Assembly (NCBI GenBank): GCA_041671425.1
Contig: JBAZBO010000001.1
Span: 1-32,890 of the forward strand
DNA length: 32,890 nucleotides
Origin: JBAZBO01 sp041671425
GTDB lineage: Bacteria; Patescibacteriota; WWE3; UBA101185; UBA10185
Direction of reading: 5' to 3'
The stretch's first letter is position 1. The number at the start of each line of letters is the position of its first letter. The translations under genes and the position numbers were made by a program. Positions 7,791 to 15,162 of the stretch are shown one piece after another. Under the pieces are notes generated by a model, which worked only from the letters and a program-made list of their open reading frames with translations, searched no databases and was not told the origin of the DNA.

Positions 7791-8330
7791 TTACTGCCTT
7801 GCTTCGTAGTTGGAAAAGACCTCTGAGACATCTTCCTGAGAAGCAAGCTCATCATGCAAATTCTCAACCTTAACAAGGTCACCATCTTTCAGTGGAATAG
7901 TAAAACTTGGGTTCTCAGGGTCAGCAAATATATATGCTGTGCGTCCACTTGCCCCCATGGACCCACCACTTTTTGTAAATAAATTCCTTATCTCAGATAC
8001 GGTCCTATACTTATTATCCGTGACTGCTCTTACCAAAAAGGCCACACCAGCAGGACCATAGCCCTCATACACTACTTCTTCCATGGTTCTACCATCAGCT
8101 GTAACACCCAAACCTTTATCAATAGCTCTTTGAACATTATCCCTAGGCATACCCGCTTCTTTTGACTTTTCTACAGCCAATCTAAGGGAAGGGTTTGTAT
8201 CTATCTCTCCCCCACCCTCTTTTGCGGCAATTGTTATCGCTCGGCTGATCTTGGAAAATGTCTGGCTCTTTCTGGCATCTGTTATCGCTTTATCCCTTTT
8301 TATCTTCGACCATTTATTATGACCGCTCAT
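7791..8330 (-). CDS. yebC: YebC/TACO1-family protein, compact form missing a domain
   Basis: YebC-family proteins bind the ribosome or DNA and are linked to translation of difficult (proline-rich) sequences; older work calls them transcriptional regulators. The start is ATG 8330 (MSGHNKWSKIKRDK), where family homology begins and where an extended -10 ends 7 nt upstream; the open frame reaching 8528 is spurious because it would overlap the divergent TPR gene. The N-terminal helical domain and the start of the next domain are well conserved (KEGGGEIDTNPSLRLAVEK, YEGYGPAGVAFLV, FTKSGGSMG). After IFADPE the protein jumps to a short segment resembling the family C-terminus (LHDELASQEDVSEVF). At 179 residues, against about 240-250 usually, it lacks roughly 60-70 central residues that form an alpha/beta domain. 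Reading frame and promoter are intact, so this looks like a shortened functional form. Confidence 0.9.
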   Translation of the reverse strand: MSGHNKWSKIKRDKAITDARKSQTFSKISRAITIAAKEGGGEIDTNPSLRLAVEKSKEAGMPRDNVQRAIDKGLGVTADGRTMEEVVYEGYGPAGVAFLVRAVTDNKYRTVSEIRNLFTKSGGSMGASGRTAYIFADPENPSFTIPLKDGDLVKVENLHDELASQEDVSEVFSNYEARQ

Positions 8331-8337
8331 AAGATTG

Positions 8338-8346
8338 ATAATACCA
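8338..8346 (-). promoter_or_regulatory. Extended -10 promoter for yebC
   Basis: On the minus strand: TGG followed by TATTAT, ending 7 nt before the yebC ATG, so a leaderless transcript is predicted. The same TGGTATTAT is used at hppA. It supports ATG 8330 as the start. Confidence 0.6.
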
Positions 8347-8390
8347 CAATAGCGCCGATAAATAACTTCCTTGCAACTAGGATGGAAATT

Positions 8391-8399
8391 TGATATGGT
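8391..8399 (+). promoter_or_regulatory. Extended -10 promoter for the TPR gene
   Basis: TGA followed by TATGGT (4 of 6 match to consensus), ending 7 nt before ATG 8407. It is divergent from the yebC promoter about 50 bp away. It favours ATG 8407 over the upstream TTG at 8371. Confidence 0.5.
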
Positions 8400-8406
8400 C
8401 TTACTC

Positions 8407-9075
8407 ATGCAAAATAACGGCTTATCCCTACAGAAGCAGTCGGTAGATGCAGCTTTGAAAGGAGACTGGAAGAAAGCCATAGATCTCAACCTTTTAATAC
8501 TAGAAAAATTCCCCGATGATATGGACACAAAGGCCAGATTGGGTAAGGCTTACCTACAGGTCAAAGATTTCACCAAAGCCAAGAAACTTTTCAAAGAGAT
8601 ACTAGACAAGGATCCCATCAACGCAATAGCCAGAAAGAACTACGAGCTGGCAAAAGAAAAGAATACTGTTCCAATAAAAACCAGCGCCAATCCTAAAGCC
8701 CTTATAAAAGAGCCAGGGCTTAGTGCTGAGATGTTCCTAGAATCAAAGAAGGTGTTCAAGCATGACCTTATGGCTGGTGAGGAACTCAAGATAAGATCTA
8801 CAAAGAAGAATATAAAAGTCTTTCGAGATAAGATCCAGCTGGGTGAATGCCAAAGCCCAGATATCCTCACGGCGTTAAACGCTGCTAAAGAAGAAAAGGC
8901 TGAGGTAAAGGCTTTCTACGCCTCAAGGAGAGATAAGATCATGAAGATCATAGTCAGGTGCACTAAACCTGTCTTCAGAGCTGAAAAACAGGCAATTAAG
9001 CCATATCTCAAGAAGGGCACTCTAAAAGAGCCCGAACTTGAGATCACTGAACTGGACATTGAAGAAGAGGAATAA
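8407..9075 (+). CDS. TPR protein with unknown C-terminal domain
   Basis: The 222-residue product begins with about two tetratricopeptide-like helical hairpins (residues 5-75): AALKGDWKKAIDLNLLILEK, then ARLGKAYLQVKDFTKAKKLF. TPRs mediate protein-protein contacts. A basic linker follows, then a region of about 70 residues (GEELKIRSTKKNIKVF through MKIIVRCTKPVF) with alternating strands, an ITAL/ALNAAKEE helix and a Lys/Arg-rich surface. It vaguely recalls HIRAN-like or other small nucleic-acid-binding barrels, a weak guess. The C-terminus is strongly acidic. The start is set by the upstream extended -10. It faces the gene ending at 9090 with a 14-bp gap and no visible terminator. Partner and role are unknown. 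Confidence 0.75.
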   Translation: MQNNGLSLQKQSVDAALKGDWKKAIDLNLLILEKFPDDMDTKARLGKAYLQVKDFTKAKKLFKEILDKDPINAIARKNYELAKEKNTVPIKTSANPKALIKEPGLSAEMFLESKKVFKHDLMAGEELKIRSTKKNIKVFRDKIQLGECQSPDILTALNAAKEEKAEVKAFYASRRDKIMKIIVRCTKPVFRAEKQAIKPYLKKGTLKEPELEITELDIEEEE

Positions 9076-9089
9076 GTATCCCCTACCAT

Positions 9090-9815
9090 CTATCTTAGAT
9101 CGTCATCTTCCAGACTTAGAACAATTGGTTGATCAGTCTTGAGAAGCTCCTTCTTTTGCGTTGGTTCTTCCTTCTTTGGTTCAGGTTTCTTCTCCACCAC
9201 CACTGGTGGATTTGGCTTCTTCACTTCAGGCTTTTTTTCCGCAACCATCGGTTTAGGCTGGGGTTTCTTCTCCACTTTCACAGCCGGGATTGGCGTACGT
9301 GGCATATCAAGAACCACTTTCTTCTCCTCTTCACCCTTGATAATCTTCAAAGCCGCAAAAGGGACTTTTAGATTGTCAGCCGGAATCAAAGCCGTAGCTT
9401 CAACGTTCTGCTGGGCATTATGATACAAAGCAGCAGTATCGGAGATCCTGTAAGACCCACAGTCGGCTAGGATGTACCAGACATCTTCTTTCTTCGAAAG
9501 CACACCACGGATCTCTTTTGGTTCTGACTTTCCTATGTTCTTGAAGAAAGGCTTTCCATCTTCTTCAACCATCTTCATCTTATCGCCAAACATAAGCATG
9601 GACTTTGCGGCATAGTTGGCAGGAACAGGAAATCTCTCACCTGACTCAGACACCATGGATTCACCATCAAAGGTACCTGTTTTGCCTGGTATTTCCTCAA
9701 ACGCCTTCTTTTCCTCCTCCTCTATGGTCCTCATTACGCTCATTGCAATATTAAGATGTTTCTCAAGAGATTTAAGTTCTGACTTAAGTTTGAATAATTC
9801 ACTTTTACTAGACAC
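9090..9815 (-). CDS. Coiled-coil protein with Pro/Lys/Glu-rich tail, unknown function
   Basis: A 241-residue product with three parts: an N-terminal coiled coil (about 1-50, rich in Lys, Glu and Leu), a central globular segment of about 100 residues (FPVPANYAAKSMLMFGDKMK to VPFAALKIIKGEEEKK), and a low-complexity tail of repeated EKKPxPK units. No membrane segment or signal peptide is seen. The start is GTG 9815, not ATG 9884: a perfect AAAGGAGGT lies 8 nt before it. The gene then overlaps the end of the upstream ATPase gene by 8 nt, implying translational coupling, and it probably works with that ATPase. I do not recognise the family; a scaffold or adaptor role would be inference only. Confidence 0.75.
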   Translation of the reverse strand: MSSKSELFKLKSELKSLEKHLNIAMSVMRTIEEEEKKAFEEIPGKTGTFDGESMVSESGERFPVPANYAAKSMLMFGDKMKMVEEDGKPFFKNIGKSEPKEIRGVLSKKEDVWYILADCGSYRISDTAALYHNAQQNVEATALIPADNLKVPFAALKIIKGEEEKKVVLDMPRTPIPAVKVEKKPQPKPMVAEKKPEVKKPNPPVVVEKKPEPKKEEPTQKKELLKTDQPIVLSLEDDDLR

Positions 9816-12312
9816 TACTATCGACCTCCTTTCCAGACCTGTTTTCCAGGGCAATTGCCATTCCTTTATCGAATCTTGTTTCAAGCCACTTCCCTACCTT
9901 CTCCTCTACGTACGCCCTGTCACTACCATACTTTTGTCTGCTCATCTCAATTACTCTTTGCTTGTTATCACTCTTTGGGACTATACATGTCTCAGGATCC
10001 CAGGGCAACAATATCCTTGCAGAAAAAGGCAGCGAGGTCATCCCATCTATCATTAGTTTTATATACATGTGAAATCTTTCAAGAGATATTATGTCGGTCT
10101 CATCAAAATAAGGGGCAAACTCGTTCGTAAGTGCCCTTGCATCAGGGGCGCCTAGGGAAAACGTAGCAATAGTGCCCACATTACCGAAAACCGCCTTTAG
10201 AAGCTCCTCAGGCAGTTGAGCCGTATACTGGTGGGTCAGATACAACCCAAGTTTATATTTTCTAGACTCAGAAAGGATCGTTTCAAAACTTCCAGTCGCA
10301 AAGTTCTGGAATTCATCAACGTAAAGATAGAAAGGCACTCTTTGTTCGTAAGGTATATTGGCCCTTTGTAAGGCCATGAACTGAATCCTTGATACAAGCA
10401 AGGCACCCAACAGATTTGCGTTGTCGTCCCCTATCTTGCCTTTAGACAGGTTTATGAGCAGTATCTTCTTATTGTTCATGATATCAGCCAGATCTATTGT
10501 AGATTTCTTTTGGCCAAGGATATTCCTGATGGTAGTAGAGGCCAAGAATCTATTAACCTTATTCTGGATAGGAGCTATTGCTTCGGTTACCAGTTTTTGG
10601 TTGCCTTTCATGGCTTTGTACTCAGAATCCCAAAATTTCTGAACCATGGGATCTTTCACAAAGTGGAGTATGTATCTAAGATAGTTATCATCTTCCAAAA
10701 GCCTTGTTATACCCAACATAGTAGTACCGGGTACCTCAAGGAGAGTAAGTAGACAATAGTTCAGCATGTATTCCAATCTTGGACCCCAAGAGTAGTCAAA
10801 CTGCTTTTTTATAGCTGCAACCAAGGCAGAGGCCATAAGGTTCTTCTGGGATACATCATCCATTTCCAAAAGGTTCAACCCCACCGGTCTCTCTGTGTCC
10901 GAAGGATCAACAAGAACCACATCATCCATCCTATTATCAGGTATCCTTTCCAATATCTTCTCTATGGTTTCACCATGCGGATCCAAAACTCCCACCCCAA
11001 AACCTTTCTGGATATCCTGAGTAGCCATATTCTCTAGAAGTGTTGATTTACCTGTGCCAGACTTTCCAATAAGGTACATGTGCCTTAATCTATCATCACC
11101 ATCTTTAAGCCCAAACCTCACCTTCTTGCTCCTATAGATGGTCTCACCAATATAGGTACAGTTATCAACTGGGAGGGTTGATGGTGGCTCTGATTTCTTG
11201 GAATACAACCATGATATGTTTGGCGTACCTAGTTCTGATGAGGGAAAATGGTACAAGGTAGCCATCTCCTCTATTGTCAATACATGGGCCTTATCTGGAT
11301 CAAAAGTTCTGTTCTTGTAATCTTCAAATCCCAGGGGACCTTCTTCAACCACTCTGAAGCTATTAGTATGAGCGGTGTAGAACTGGTTGAATGAGGCAAT
11401 CAAGGACCTTTTGTTAGAGTTTATCCTTTCTGGGGTCTCGGCAGAGGACATGATCCTAATCTGGGCCTTATATCCCATCATGGAAAGCTTGTTCTCAATG
11501 GCTTTAAGCTCAAGATCCTGGGTAGGAGATATATCTACTGGTTTCAAGCTTGGTTTGCTGTAATCGGTCTTTGTCTCTGCATTTGTAAAAAAACCAGTTA
11601 TGATACTAATCATTATTTCCTTAAACTCAGTAAGGATATTGTGGGATAAATCGGTAAGTTCCTTGGACATTCCTGACCTACCAAAGGGATCCTTTCCGGC
11701 TCGTACTGAATCCACATATCCATAACCCTCATCCTGCCAATTATCCGGGCTGGGCATCACCACGAACTGCAGCCAGACACTCTCACCTTCCTGAAGCTCT
11801 GACAAAGAAGATGTCACAGCGGAGAGGGAATCTACTTCAAGCTCCCTAAATGTCTTGATAGGAAAGAATTGCTTTTTGTTGGGAACCAAGGTAACAACAT
11901 CATGACTATCCCTAAAGGGCACCTTGTCAGTGTAGTCCTCAGTCACCCTAATAACGGCTTTTGGATATTGGGCGTATATCTGACTTTCTACAAATTTCAA
12001 AATGTCGTGAGGAACTGCCACGTAAAACCTAATACCTTCAGCGCTGGAAAATGCCATCTCAAATGAGAAATGTTCCTGGTTGGCATAATCCTCTTTCAGA
12101 AGACCGTGAAGTGATGCAAACATGCCCTCTGCACCAAGAGTAGTACCCTGAGCTTCCCCACCCTCCTCTTCATTCTTAGGTACTTGTATCTCCAGCAACT
12201 CAAAATCTGATGTTCTTTTTTGTGATGAGCCTTTCTTGAAAAAACGCGCAAGGAACCTAACGCCAACAAAGGCAAGAAGCGCAAAAGCGAAATAGTAAAA
12301 AACCCCGTTCAT
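9808..12312 (-). CDS. TraG/VirD4-like type IV secretion or conjugation ATPase
   Basis: An 834-residue membrane-anchored P-loop ATPase of the HerA/FtsK superfamily. One N-terminal membrane helix (about residues 3-22) is followed by about 380 residues without a recognised domain, then the motor domain: Walker A GKSGTGKST near residue 420, a VLDPHGET segment, Walker B FYLYVDEFQNF, and the LGLYLTHQY sensor-like motif. VirD4/TraG-type coupling proteins pump DNA or protein through type IV channels. Similar stand-alone genes are common in reduced bacteria without a full secretion system, so the substrate is unknown. ATG 12312 is preferred to an in-frame TTG at 12327, although no clear promoter or Shine-Dalgarno precedes either. 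A terminator for the upstream gene ends just before the start. The coiled-coil gene at 9090 overlaps its 3' end. Confidence 0.85.
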   Translation of the reverse strand: MNGVFYYFAFALLAFVGVRFLARFFKKGSSQKRTSDFELLEIQVPKNEEEGGEAQGTTLGAEGMFASLHGLLKEDYANQEHFSFEMAFSSAEGIRFYVAVPHDILKFVESQIYAQYPKAVIRVTEDYTDKVPFRDSHDVVTLVPNKKQFFPIKTFRELEVDSLSAVTSSLSELQEGESVWLQFVVMPSPDNWQDEGYGYVDSVRAGKDPFGRSGMSKELTDLSHNILTEFKEIMISIITGFFTNAETKTDYSKPSLKPVDISPTQDLELKAIENKLSMMGYKAQIRIMSSAETPERINSNKRSLIASFNQFYTAHTNSFRVVEEGPLGFEDYKNRTFDPDKAHVLTIEEMATLYHFPSSELGTPNISWLYSKKSEPPSTLPVDNCTYIGETIYRSKKVRFGLKDGDDRLRHMYLIGKSGTGKSTLLENMATQDIQKGFGVGVLDPHGETIEKILERIPDNRMDDVVLVDPSDTERPVGLNLLEMDDVSQKNLMASALVAAIKKQFDYSWGPRLEYMLNYCLLTLLEVPGTTMLGITRLLEDDNYLRYILHFVKDPMVQKFWDSEYKAMKGNQKLVTEAIAPIQNKVNRFLASTTIRNILGQKKSTIDLADIMNNKKILLINLSKGKIGDDNANLLGALLVSRIQFMALQRANIPYEQRVPFYLYVDEFQNFATGSFETILSESRKYKLGLYLTHQYTAQLPEELLKAVFGNVGTIATFSLGAPDARALTNEFAPYFDETDIISLERFHMYIKLMIDGMTSLPFSARILLPWDPETCIVPKSDNKQRVIEMSRQKYGSDRAYVEEKVGKWLETRFDKGMAIALENRSGKEVDSSV
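9824..9832 (-). promoter_or_regulatory. Perfect Shine-Dalgarno deciding start at GTG 9815
   Basis: AAAGGAGGT on the minus strand, 8 nt before GTG 9815 and inside the 3' end of the ATPase gene. An upstream in-frame ATG (9884) has no such site. It shows that the host uses classical Shine-Dalgarno initiation for operon-internal genes. Confidence 0.75.
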
Positions 12313-12319
12313 TTTATAA

Positions 12320-12356
12320 AACAACAAAAACCCCCGCCCTAATTTGGAGCGGGGGT
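12320..12356 (-). terminator. Rho-independent terminator after the LCP/LytR_C gene
   Basis: On the minus strand, an 8-bp GC-rich stem (ACCCCCGC / GCGGGGGT, plus strand 12330-12337 and 12349-12356) is followed by a T-rich tract, TTTTTGTTGTTTT. It lies 31 nt after the stop of the gene ending at 12387 and should end the tRNA-Leu/efp operon. The T-tract runs almost into the start codon of the ATPase gene. Confidence 0.85.
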
Positions 12357-12386
12357 CGAAAGGAGAGAGACAATGCAGTTATGTTG

Positions 12387-13379
12387 TCACAAATGCTTTG
12401 CTATGTCAAGTCCAACAATCATTGTTATATCAGCCCTATCAACGGCCGGCTCTGCAAAACCTGAGAGGTCTTCCTTCTTCATGACTTTGCTGAAACCAAA
12501 GAATCTCATCAGGTATGAAGCAGACAGAGAATCGGGATCATCTATTATCAAAACACTTTCCTCATAGATCCTAGAAGCATTCCCCACCTCGATCACTCTC
12601 ATCCCAGCGTTCTCACAGACTCTGCCCCCAAATCCCGCTATACCCGGCATCCCTGTCCCATTTAGAACCGCTACAGCTTTGTTTTCCATAGAGATCTCGG
12701 AATTAAAGACAAACTTTTTTATCTCTAGATCAAAGTCACCAAAAGCTGCGGTTTGGATATCCGAAGATCTTAGGATCTTCAACAGGTCCAGAAACTCAGA
12801 GGAACTAAAATTGGTGACCAGGTCATCCCTTATCCCAAATAAGAACTCTGGTGAGAACGCAGCGATCGTGGGACCTCCCATCAACAATCCCGACATGGTA
12901 CGTACACTATCTCCTCTCACATAGACATATCTGTCAATCTTAAGTCCAAGGTCAAACTCGACTGAACGGACAAGATACTCAATGCCACCTTTAAGGTCTC
13001 CATCGGAATATCTTTTACCAAGAGCAAAGATATTGGAAATAGTTTCCAGACCAAACTTTCCTAAAGCATCGATCTTCTCATCTTTTGGAATCTCCACAGA
13101 CAAAGCTGTGTCTTTCGATGAGTTCAGGACTAACAGTTTGAGCGCCCCTAATTCATCGGGGTCATCGGATCCAGATACGGATGGTATAAACAAAACAGTG
13201 TAAACATTCTGAACAGAAAGGTCCTTCGAATCGGCCGAGAAGGCTGATGCTACACTTTTACTAACCAGTTTAAAAATACCAAATATCGATAGGGAGAATA
13301 CACTTATGAGTACAAAAAGTACGGGGGTCACTTTCCTAAGGCTGCGTTTTTTGAGTCTTTTCTTACTTTGGGCAGACAT
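12387..13379 (-). CDS. LCP-like protein with C-terminal LytR_C domain
   Basis: A membrane-anchored extracytoplasmic protein of 330 residues: a short basic cytoplasmic N-terminus, one membrane helix (about 19-37), then an outer part. Residues about 55-215 resemble a diverged LytR-CpsA-Psr (LCP) domain (VLFIPSV, KIDRYVYVRGDSVRTMSGLLMGG). LCP enzymes transfer glycopolymers onto peptidoglycan, but the usual catalytic arginines are not obvious, so activity is doubtful. Residues about 235-325 match the LytR_C domain (AVLNGTGMPGIAGFGGRVCE), seen in envelope proteins. It is the last gene before the terminator at 12320-12356 and follows the pseudouridine synthase gene by 31 nt. No clear Shine-Dalgarno; a weak -10-like GAGAAT ends 6 nt before the ATG, so an additional promoter is possible. 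Confidence 0.7.
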   Translation of the reverse strand: MSAQSKKRLKKRSLRKVTPVLFVLISVFSLSIFGIFKLVSKSVASAFSADSKDLSVQNVYTVLFIPSVSGSDDPDELGALKLLVLNSSKDTALSVEIPKDEKIDALGKFGLETISNIFALGKRYSDGDLKGGIEYLVRSVEFDLGLKIDRYVYVRGDSVRTMSGLLMGGPTIAAFSPEFLFGIRDDLVTNFSSSEFLDLLKILRSSDIQTAAFGDFDLEIKKFVFNSEISMENKAVAVLNGTGMPGIAGFGGRVCENAGMRVIEVGNASRIYEESVLIIDDPDSLSASYLMRFFGFSKVMKKEDLSGFAEPAVDRADITMIVGLDIAKHL

Positions 13380-13410
13380 AATAAGATTCTCTGCGCCAAA
13401 TTGTATCAGA

Positions 13411-14103
13411 TTATTTGTGAGGTATAAACAGCTTCCAAATAGGTTCGTCTGGGAAACAACTTAGAACCATAGGTTTTCCTGTTACCGGATGGCTAAAACT
13501 CAAGCTATATGCATGAAGCATCATACGACCAAAACGATCAAGAGACGATCTCAAAAACGATCTAGAGCAGTATAAAGGGTCACCGGCAATGGGATGCCCT
13601 AAAGCAGCAAAATGCACCCTTATTTGATGCGTTCTACCAGTTTTTGGCGATATATCCATAAAAGTGTAACCTTCAAAGATCTTGATCTTCCTCGCAGTGG
13701 TAAGAGCCTCTTTTCCATCCTCTACCACTGCAAAGCGCATCCTATTTTGAGGATTCCTCTTTATGGGGGCGTTTATCTCAAGGATCTCGTCTTCGATCTC
13801 ACCAACAACAACTCCAAAGTAGTGCTTCTCAACTTTTCTTTGTTTGAATTGTGCTTTCACAGATTCAAATGAGGACTTGTTTTTGGCAATAAGTATCAAA
13901 CCTGAAGTGTCTTTGTCCAACCTATGGACTATACCTCCCCTCAAAGCAAATTCCGACTCATCATCAGGAATTACTATCCTTCCTAGGATCATATCTTGCA
14001 AAGTACCCTCACGGGCAGTCAAGGAATTATTTACTATCAAGCCGCTGGGTTTATTGATGACCAAAAGGTCAGAGTCCTCAAATACTACTGATTGCTGATC
14101 CAT
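13411..14103 (-). CDS. RluA-family RNA pseudouridine synthase
   Basis: Converts uridine to pseudouridine in rRNA and/or tRNA. The catalytic motif is HRLDKDTSGL with Asp63 as the expected nucleophile, preceded by the VINKPSGLIV strand and followed by KTGRTHQIRVH, both typical of the RluA/RluC/RluD group. At 230 residues it is the short form: no N-terminal S4 RNA-binding domain, like E. coli RluA. The target site cannot be read from sequence. The ATG lies inside the end of the upstream response-regulator gene (26-bp overlap), consistent with tight operon packing. Confidence 0.9.
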   Translation of the reverse strand: MDQQSVVFEDSDLLVINKPSGLIVNNSLTAREGTLQDMILGRIVIPDDESEFALRGGIVHRLDKDTSGLILIAKNKSSFESVKAQFKQRKVEKHYFGVVVGEIEDEILEINAPIKRNPQNRMRFAVVEDGKEALTTARKIKIFEGYTFMDISPKTGRTHQIRVHFAALGHPIAGDPLYCSRSFLRSSLDRFGRMMLHAYSLSFSHPVTGKPMVLSCFPDEPIWKLFIPHK

Positions 14104-14467
14104 TTTTAACGTATCTTTCTATAGCTTTGATTATATCCGGGGGCGTCAGCTCAGCTTTGGCCAGAAACTCTTTTGCACCATTGTCCAAACACTTCTGGAT
14201 TATAGAAGGATCCTCCAGATTACTCATTATTAGGACGGGTTTCTGATTCAAGATACTATTGGCATTTATGCTTTTCAGTATCTCTATACCGTCAAGTCTC
14301 GGAAGCATTATATCCAGCAGAAGTATATCCCAGTCACCCTGATTTATCTTGCCTATCGCTGTTTCTCCATCCGCTGCCACATCAACAGAGTAACCGACGT
14401 CCTTCAAAAAGTCTGCATACAACTCCCTTAAGCTTAATTCGTCCTCAACAAGTAATACTTTGTTCAT
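14078..14467 (-). CDS. Stand-alone response regulator receiver (CheY-like)
   Basis: A 129-residue single-domain receiver. The acidic pair is in LLVEDEL, the phosphoacceptor Asp in LLLDIMLPRLDG (about residue 52), the switch Ser in LIMSN, and the conserved Lys in FLAKAELTP. There is no output domain, so it must signal by protein contact, as CheY or Spo0F do. The start overlaps the stop of the preceding receiver gene by 4 nt (ATGA). The two receivers share the LLLDIMLP motif and the tail pattern xxSEITP/AELTP, suggesting tandem duplication followed by divergence. No histidine kinase is present in the window. Confidence 0.9.
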   Translation of the reverse strand: MNKVLLVEDELSLRELYADFLKDVGYSVDVAADGETAIGKINQGDWDILLLDIMLPRLDGIEILKSINANSILNQKPVLIMSNLEDPSIIQKCLDNGAKEFLAKAELTPPDIIKAIERYVKNGSAISSI

Positions 14468-14847
14468 TGTTTTTTTAAAAAGGCTTTGACCTCAGAAACT
14501 ATCTTATCCGGTGTTATCTCTGACTTTATAAGATAACCATCGGCTCCATAATTGAAACACTCATTTATCACGTTCTCACTGCCCAAATTGGTAAGAAGTA
14601 TGACCGGTCTTCCCTCCCCCACATTGGCAAAATGCATCTCCTTCAATATCTGAACTCCATCCATACTAGGCAGCATTATATCCAAGAGTAAAAGATCCCA
14701 TTTCTCGGAAACTATCTTGTCATAACCATCCCTACCATCCTTAGCCTCTAACATTTCAAAACCCGCATCTCTCAAAACCTCAACGTACAAAGTCCTAATC
14801 TCGTCCTCGTCCTCTATTATGAGGAGTGTGTTTTTTTCCTGGTTCAT
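14464..14847 (-). CDS. Stand-alone response regulator receiver (CheY-like)
   Basis: A 127-residue receiver with no output domain: acidic residues in LIIEDEDE, phosphoacceptor Asp in LLLDIMLPSMDG, Thr in ILLTN, Lys in LIKSEITP. A perfect AAAGGAGGT lies 5 nt upstream, so expression should be strong. The ATG overlaps the stop of the LspA-like gene (ATGA), linking it in translation to the membrane proteins upstream. With the second receiver it may form a short phosphorelay or compete for one kinase; this is inference. Confidence 0.9.
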   Translation of the reverse strand: MNQEKNTLLIIEDEDEIRTLYVEVLRDAGFEMLEAKDGRDGYDKIVSEKWDLLLLDIMLPSMDGVQILKEMHFANVGEGRPVILLTNLGSENVINECFNYGADGYLIKSEITPDKIVSEVKAFLKKQ

Positions 14848-15086
14848 TTTTTACCTCCTTTGATAATTATAGAGGCAAAGATAACAATCAACAAGCCGAT
14901 AGATATCATAACGTCAGAACCGTTAGCATAAAAAAGACCAAAGTCTATCCTATCCACAACACATTTATCGGTATATCTTTCCCAAAGGTTGTGGACACCT
15001 CCAAACAAAATCATAGCAAGCCCTATCAAAGTTGCGGGCTTACTCCTAAACATGGAAAGGTTGATGAATAGGAACACCAAGACCAA
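14844..15086 (-). CDS. LspA-like (signal peptidase II family) protein, uncertain start
   Basis: From the first conventional start (TTG 15086) the product is 80 residues with three hydrophobic segments. It resembles the C-terminal half of lipoprotein signal peptidase LspA: GGVHNLWERY corresponds to the GGxxNLIDR motif, VVDRID carries the first catalytic Asp, and NGSDVMIS matches the FNLAD region with the second, so the aspartyl dyad appears kept. Similarity seems to continue upstream in the same open frame to about 15150 (NCNYFL, then a membrane segment starting at PLQYAVF), but that stretch has no ATG, GTG or TTG. Either an ATA/ATT start, a +1 frameshift from the preceding Lgt-like gene, or an indel must be invoked. 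The TTG has no Shine-Dalgarno. It lies between the Lgt-like fusion and the receivers. Activity is unproven. Confidence 0.55.
   Translation of the reverse strand: MVLVFLFINLSMFRSKPATLIGLAMILFGGVHNLWERYTDKCVVDRIDFGLFYANGSDVMISIGLLIVIFASIIIKGGKK
14853..14861 (-). promoter_or_regulatory. Perfect Shine-Dalgarno for the first receiver gene
   Basis: AAAGGAGGT on the minus strand, 5 nt before ATG 14847. It also forms the last codons of the LspA-like gene (Lys-Gly-Gly), which supports that gene being translated just upstream. Confidence 0.7.
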
Positions 15087-15162
15087 GAGAACAACAAAAA
15101 CAGCGTATTGTAGTGGTGAAAGAATATGGGATAAAAAGTAATTGCAGTTGTAGGCTATAGTC

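Noticed and set aside
8331..8528. 66-codon N-terminal extension of YebC
   Set aside because: It would overlap the divergent TPR gene, has no family similarity, and the extended -10 lies within it.
9129..9423. Two overlapping plus-strand frames opposite the Pro/Lys/Glu-rich tail
   Set aside because: They are produced by the low-complexity repeats of the minus-strand gene read in reverse.
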